Below, piece after piece: positions 4,696 to 6,005 of a stretch of 6,005 nucleotides of DNA. Positions within the stretch are counted from its first letter, which is position 1. Each line of letters starts with the position of its first letter. The stretch spans positions 1-6,005 of the forward strand of contig SKGZ01000101.1 of the NCBI GenBank assembly GCA_007117175.1. The letters are read 5' to 3'. The position numbers were made by a program, and so were the translations under genes. The notes beneath the pieces were generated by a model, which worked only from the letters and a program-made list of their open reading frames with translations, had not been told where the DNA came from and made no database searches. The DNA is from Bacteriovoracales bacterium (GTDB taxonomy: Bacteria > Bdellovibrionota > Bacteriovoracia > Bacteriovoracales > Bacteriovoracaceae).

Positions 4696-5638
4696 AATCC
4701 TCATTCTAGGTTTTGCTGGAGGTTTAGCAAGACTCACCGCCCAGCTGATTTTAGATCGCTACCCTCATTGCTATATTATTGGCGTTGACTCTAGGCCCTG
4801 CACCGACTTTTTTCATCACCCACGACTGGAAACTCAACAGATTCGTTACTCACGCAGTCACTTTGAAGCACTTTTTCACCAGCATCAATTTCAAACAGTC
4901 TTTCACTTAGGGCGCATCAGTCACGCTCTCAGCAGCACCAGCGCTATTCGCCGCCGAGTGGCCCTCAATCTCATTGGCACTAAAACCATCATGGATCTGT
5001 GCCTGAAAAGCCAAACACAAAAACTCATCATCATGAGTACCTTTCATGTTTACGGAGCCCTTCACGACAACCCAGTCTTTCTCACTGAACACGCGCCCCT
5101 GAGGGCCAGTATCGATTTTCCCGACCTACACGACGTAGTGGAAATGGATCAAATGTGCCAAAACTGGATGTGGGAAAACCAAGAGCAAGTCAGCGCTGTG
5201 ATCTTTCGCCCCTGCAATATTATTGGCGCCAATATTCTAAACGCCATCACCAAATTCTTACTCAACCACAAGGGCTTTCACCCCATGGATTACAACCCAC
5301 AATTTCAATTCATTCACGAATATGATATGGCCAATATTCTGGCACTCAGCTTAGAAAAGGTGCCCATGGGCATCTATAATATCGCCCCCAGCGACTATAT
5401 CGATCTCAAAAAAGCGCGAGAGATCATCCACGGCTCCTCCTATCCACTGCCCATCTCATTACTGGGCCTGACTAATCATTGGCTCAACCAGCTCAACCTT
5501 GGACTGCCTCCCTACCTCATCGACTATCTTAAATACTCCTGCCTCATCGACAATAAGAAAATCCGCTCCATCCTTGGTGATCAACTCACCAAGCACAGTA
5601 TCGCTCACTCACTAGAATTACTACGCCTTGCGCTATAA
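4676..5638 (+). CDS. Extended SDR (NAD-dependent epimerase/dehydratase-like), atypical active site
   Basis: Protein of 320 residues with an N-terminal Rossmann fold. Seen: ILGFAGGLAR (10-19), a GxxGGxAR variant of the nucleotide-binding loop; acidic D38 after the second strand (GVDSR), favouring NAD; VFHLGRISH (75-83); LIIMSTFHVYG (117-127); FRPCNIIGAN (177-186); QFIHEYDMANI (211-221) and GIYNIAPSD (232-240). Known: extended SDRs usually act on nucleotide sugars or sterol-like substrates and use a Tyr-x3-Lys pair; here the expected place reads HDVVEMDQM (152-160) with neither residue. Some epimerase-like SDR subgroups are known to lack the complete tetrad, so this may be a lineage feature rather than decay. 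The frame is intact. The start at 4676 overlaps the acyltransferase by 20 bases and has no strong Shine-Dalgarno, which suggests coupling. Inferred role: partner of the acyltransferase in lipid or envelope metabolism. Confidence 0.87.
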   Translation: MPQEKFKILILGFAGGLARLTAQLILDRYPHCYIIGVDSRPCTDFFHHPRLETQQIRYSRSHFEALFHQHQFQTVFHLGRISHALSSTSAIRRRVALNLIGTKTIMDLCLKSQTQKLIIMSTFHVYGALHDNPVFLTEHAPLRASIDFPDLHDVVEMDQMCQNWMWENQEQVSAVIFRPCNIIGANILNAITKFLLNHKGFHPMDYNPQFQFIHEYDMANILALSLEKVPMGIYNIAPSDYIDLKKAREIIHGSSYPLPISLLGLTNHWLNQLNLGLPPYLIDYLKYSCLIDNKKIRSILGDQLTKHSIAHSLELLRLAL

Positions 5639-5645
5639 ATTCTCA

Positions 5646-5674
5646 TTGACTAAGGCCGAATGATCTTCGATAGT
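5646..5674 (+). promoter_or_regulatory. Sigma-70-type promoter of the tRNA-Leu gene
   Basis: TTGACT (5646-5651; 5 of 6 to TTGACA), 17 bases, GATAGT (5669-5674; 4 of 6 to TATAAT). The transcript would start near 5681, about 17 bases before the mature tRNA. It begins just after the SDR stop codon, so the tRNA is likely expressed independently of the upstream pair. Confidence 0.6.
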
Positions 5675-5697
5675 TGGACTATTCGCACAGATTTCAT

Positions 5698-5783
5698 GCC
5701 CGGGTGGCGGAATGGTAGACGCAGCGGATTCAAAATCCGCCGATGGCAACATCGTGGGGGTTCAAGTCCCTTCCCGGGCACCA
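5698..5783 (+). tRNA. tRNA-Leu, anticodon CAA, with encoded CCA
   Basis: An 86-base class II tRNA reading UUG codons. Acceptor GCCCGGG (5698-5704) pairs fully with CCCGGGC (5773-5779), followed by A and an encoded CCA (5781-5783). The anticodon stem GCGGA/TCCGC encloses TTCAAAA with anticodon CAA at 5731-5733. A long variable arm, CGATG-GCAA-CATCG (5741-5754), is the mark of a leucine/serine-type tRNA, and the T-loop is TTCAAGT (5761-5767), its stem closed partly by G-U pairs. All arms fold, so it should be functional. It serves the TTG codons, and the lipoprotein gene in this window uses TTG as its start (read there by initiator tRNA). Confidence 0.97.
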
Positions 5784-5825
5784 GACGCTGGCCAAGCTAT
5801 CTGTTTGAAAAAACTTTCTAAAATG

Positions 5826-5858
5826 AAAAATCCAGTCACTGAGGACTGGATTTTTTTT
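5826..5858 (+). terminator. Rho-independent terminator of the tRNA transcript
   Basis: A perfect 12-bp stem, AAAAATCCAGTC (5826-5837) and GACTGGATTTTT (5844-5855), around a six-base loop ACTGAG, running into a T tract to 5858. The A tract on the left side means it could also stop transcription coming from the right. Confidence 0.92.
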
Positions 5859-5969
5859 CTTTGTCTTTGTATTTAAAAATTGGCTTGGAACCTAGAAGAG
5901 CCACTCTATCTCTTGTAATTTACCAAAAAGAAAAAAACACACTACTCCTACCGATTTTTTTCAAAGGGA
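5859..5969. other. Non-coding stretch after the terminator
   Basis: AT-rich sequence with no gene, no ribosome binding site and no clear hairpin that I can support. It separates the tRNA terminator from the outward-facing promoter-like sequence at the right edge. Confidence 0.5.
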
Positions 5970-5997
5970 TTTACTAACTTTCGTGTATTGCTATAGT
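5970..5997 (+). promoter_or_regulatory. Sigma-70-type promoter with extended -10, pointing out of the window
   Basis: TTTACT (5970-5975; 4 of 6), 16 bases, TATAGT (5992-5997; 5 of 6), preceded by TG one base upstream (TGCTATAGT), the extended -10 signature. The transcript start would be at about 6003-6005, so its gene lies beyond the right edge. Whether it drives a protein or an RNA gene cannot be told. Confidence 0.5.
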
Positions 5998-6005
5998 GAC
6001 AGTGC

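Noticed and set aside
4907..5092. 61-codon open frame on the minus strand
   Set aside because: Antisense shadow inside the SDR gene, without ribosome site or motif.
5784..6005. tRNA-associated integration site (attachment repeat or integrase) downstream of tRNA-Leu
   Set aside because: No copy of the tRNA 3' end and no integrase fragment is visible in the remaining sequence; only a terminator and promoter are present.

Overview
This window reads as an ordinary chromosomal segment of a fairly AT-rich Gram-negative, motile bacterium. Several features fit Bdellovibrionota (Bdellovibrio/Bacteriovorax-like): a lipoprotein with a BamE/SmpA-type domain, a free-standing FliL-like protein, a sigma-54 activator with an apparent degenerate FHA domain, and an acyltransferase/SDR pair of a type I associate with Deltaproteobacteria-like genomes. 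The lineage is an inference from gene content, not proven by the sequence. I see no phage, insertion sequence, CRISPR or defence genes.

Layout: (1) 1-627, minus strand, 5' part of a lipoprotein gene that begins with TTG and runs off the left edge. (2) 628-748, a divergent regulatory region with two short palindromes, a TATAAT hexamer and a strong match to a flagellar sigma-28 (FliA) promoter. (3) 749-1549, plus strand, a two-hydrophobic-segment protein ending in a FliL-like domain; its 3' end overlaps (4) 1526-2761, minus strand, a sigma-54 enhancer-binding protein (EBP). (5) A 50-bp divergent gap, then 2812-3453, plus strand, the ribosome-assembly GTPase EngB/YsxC; its 3' end overlaps (6) 3431-3721, minus strand, a small coiled-coil protein. 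(7) 3805-5638, plus strand, two translationally overlapping genes for an MGAT-like acyltransferase and an extended SDR. (8) 5698-5783, tRNA-Leu(CAA) with its own promoter and a strong terminator, then a promoter-like sequence pointing out of the right edge.

The most interesting part is the left half. The FliL-like gene carries a sigma-28-type promoter, which independently supports a flagellar role. The neighbouring EBP gene has a sigma-54-like -24/-12 element at the right distance from its Shine-Dalgarno, so it may be autoregulated; that element is embedded in the start region of engB on the other strand. The lipid/SDR pair on the right probably acts in envelope lipid metabolism, but the SDR has no visible YxxxK catalytic pair at the expected place. 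Two start sites are moved downstream relative to the longest open frame (749 instead of 716; 2761 instead of 2782), and one gene (1-627) would be missed by ATG-only calling.
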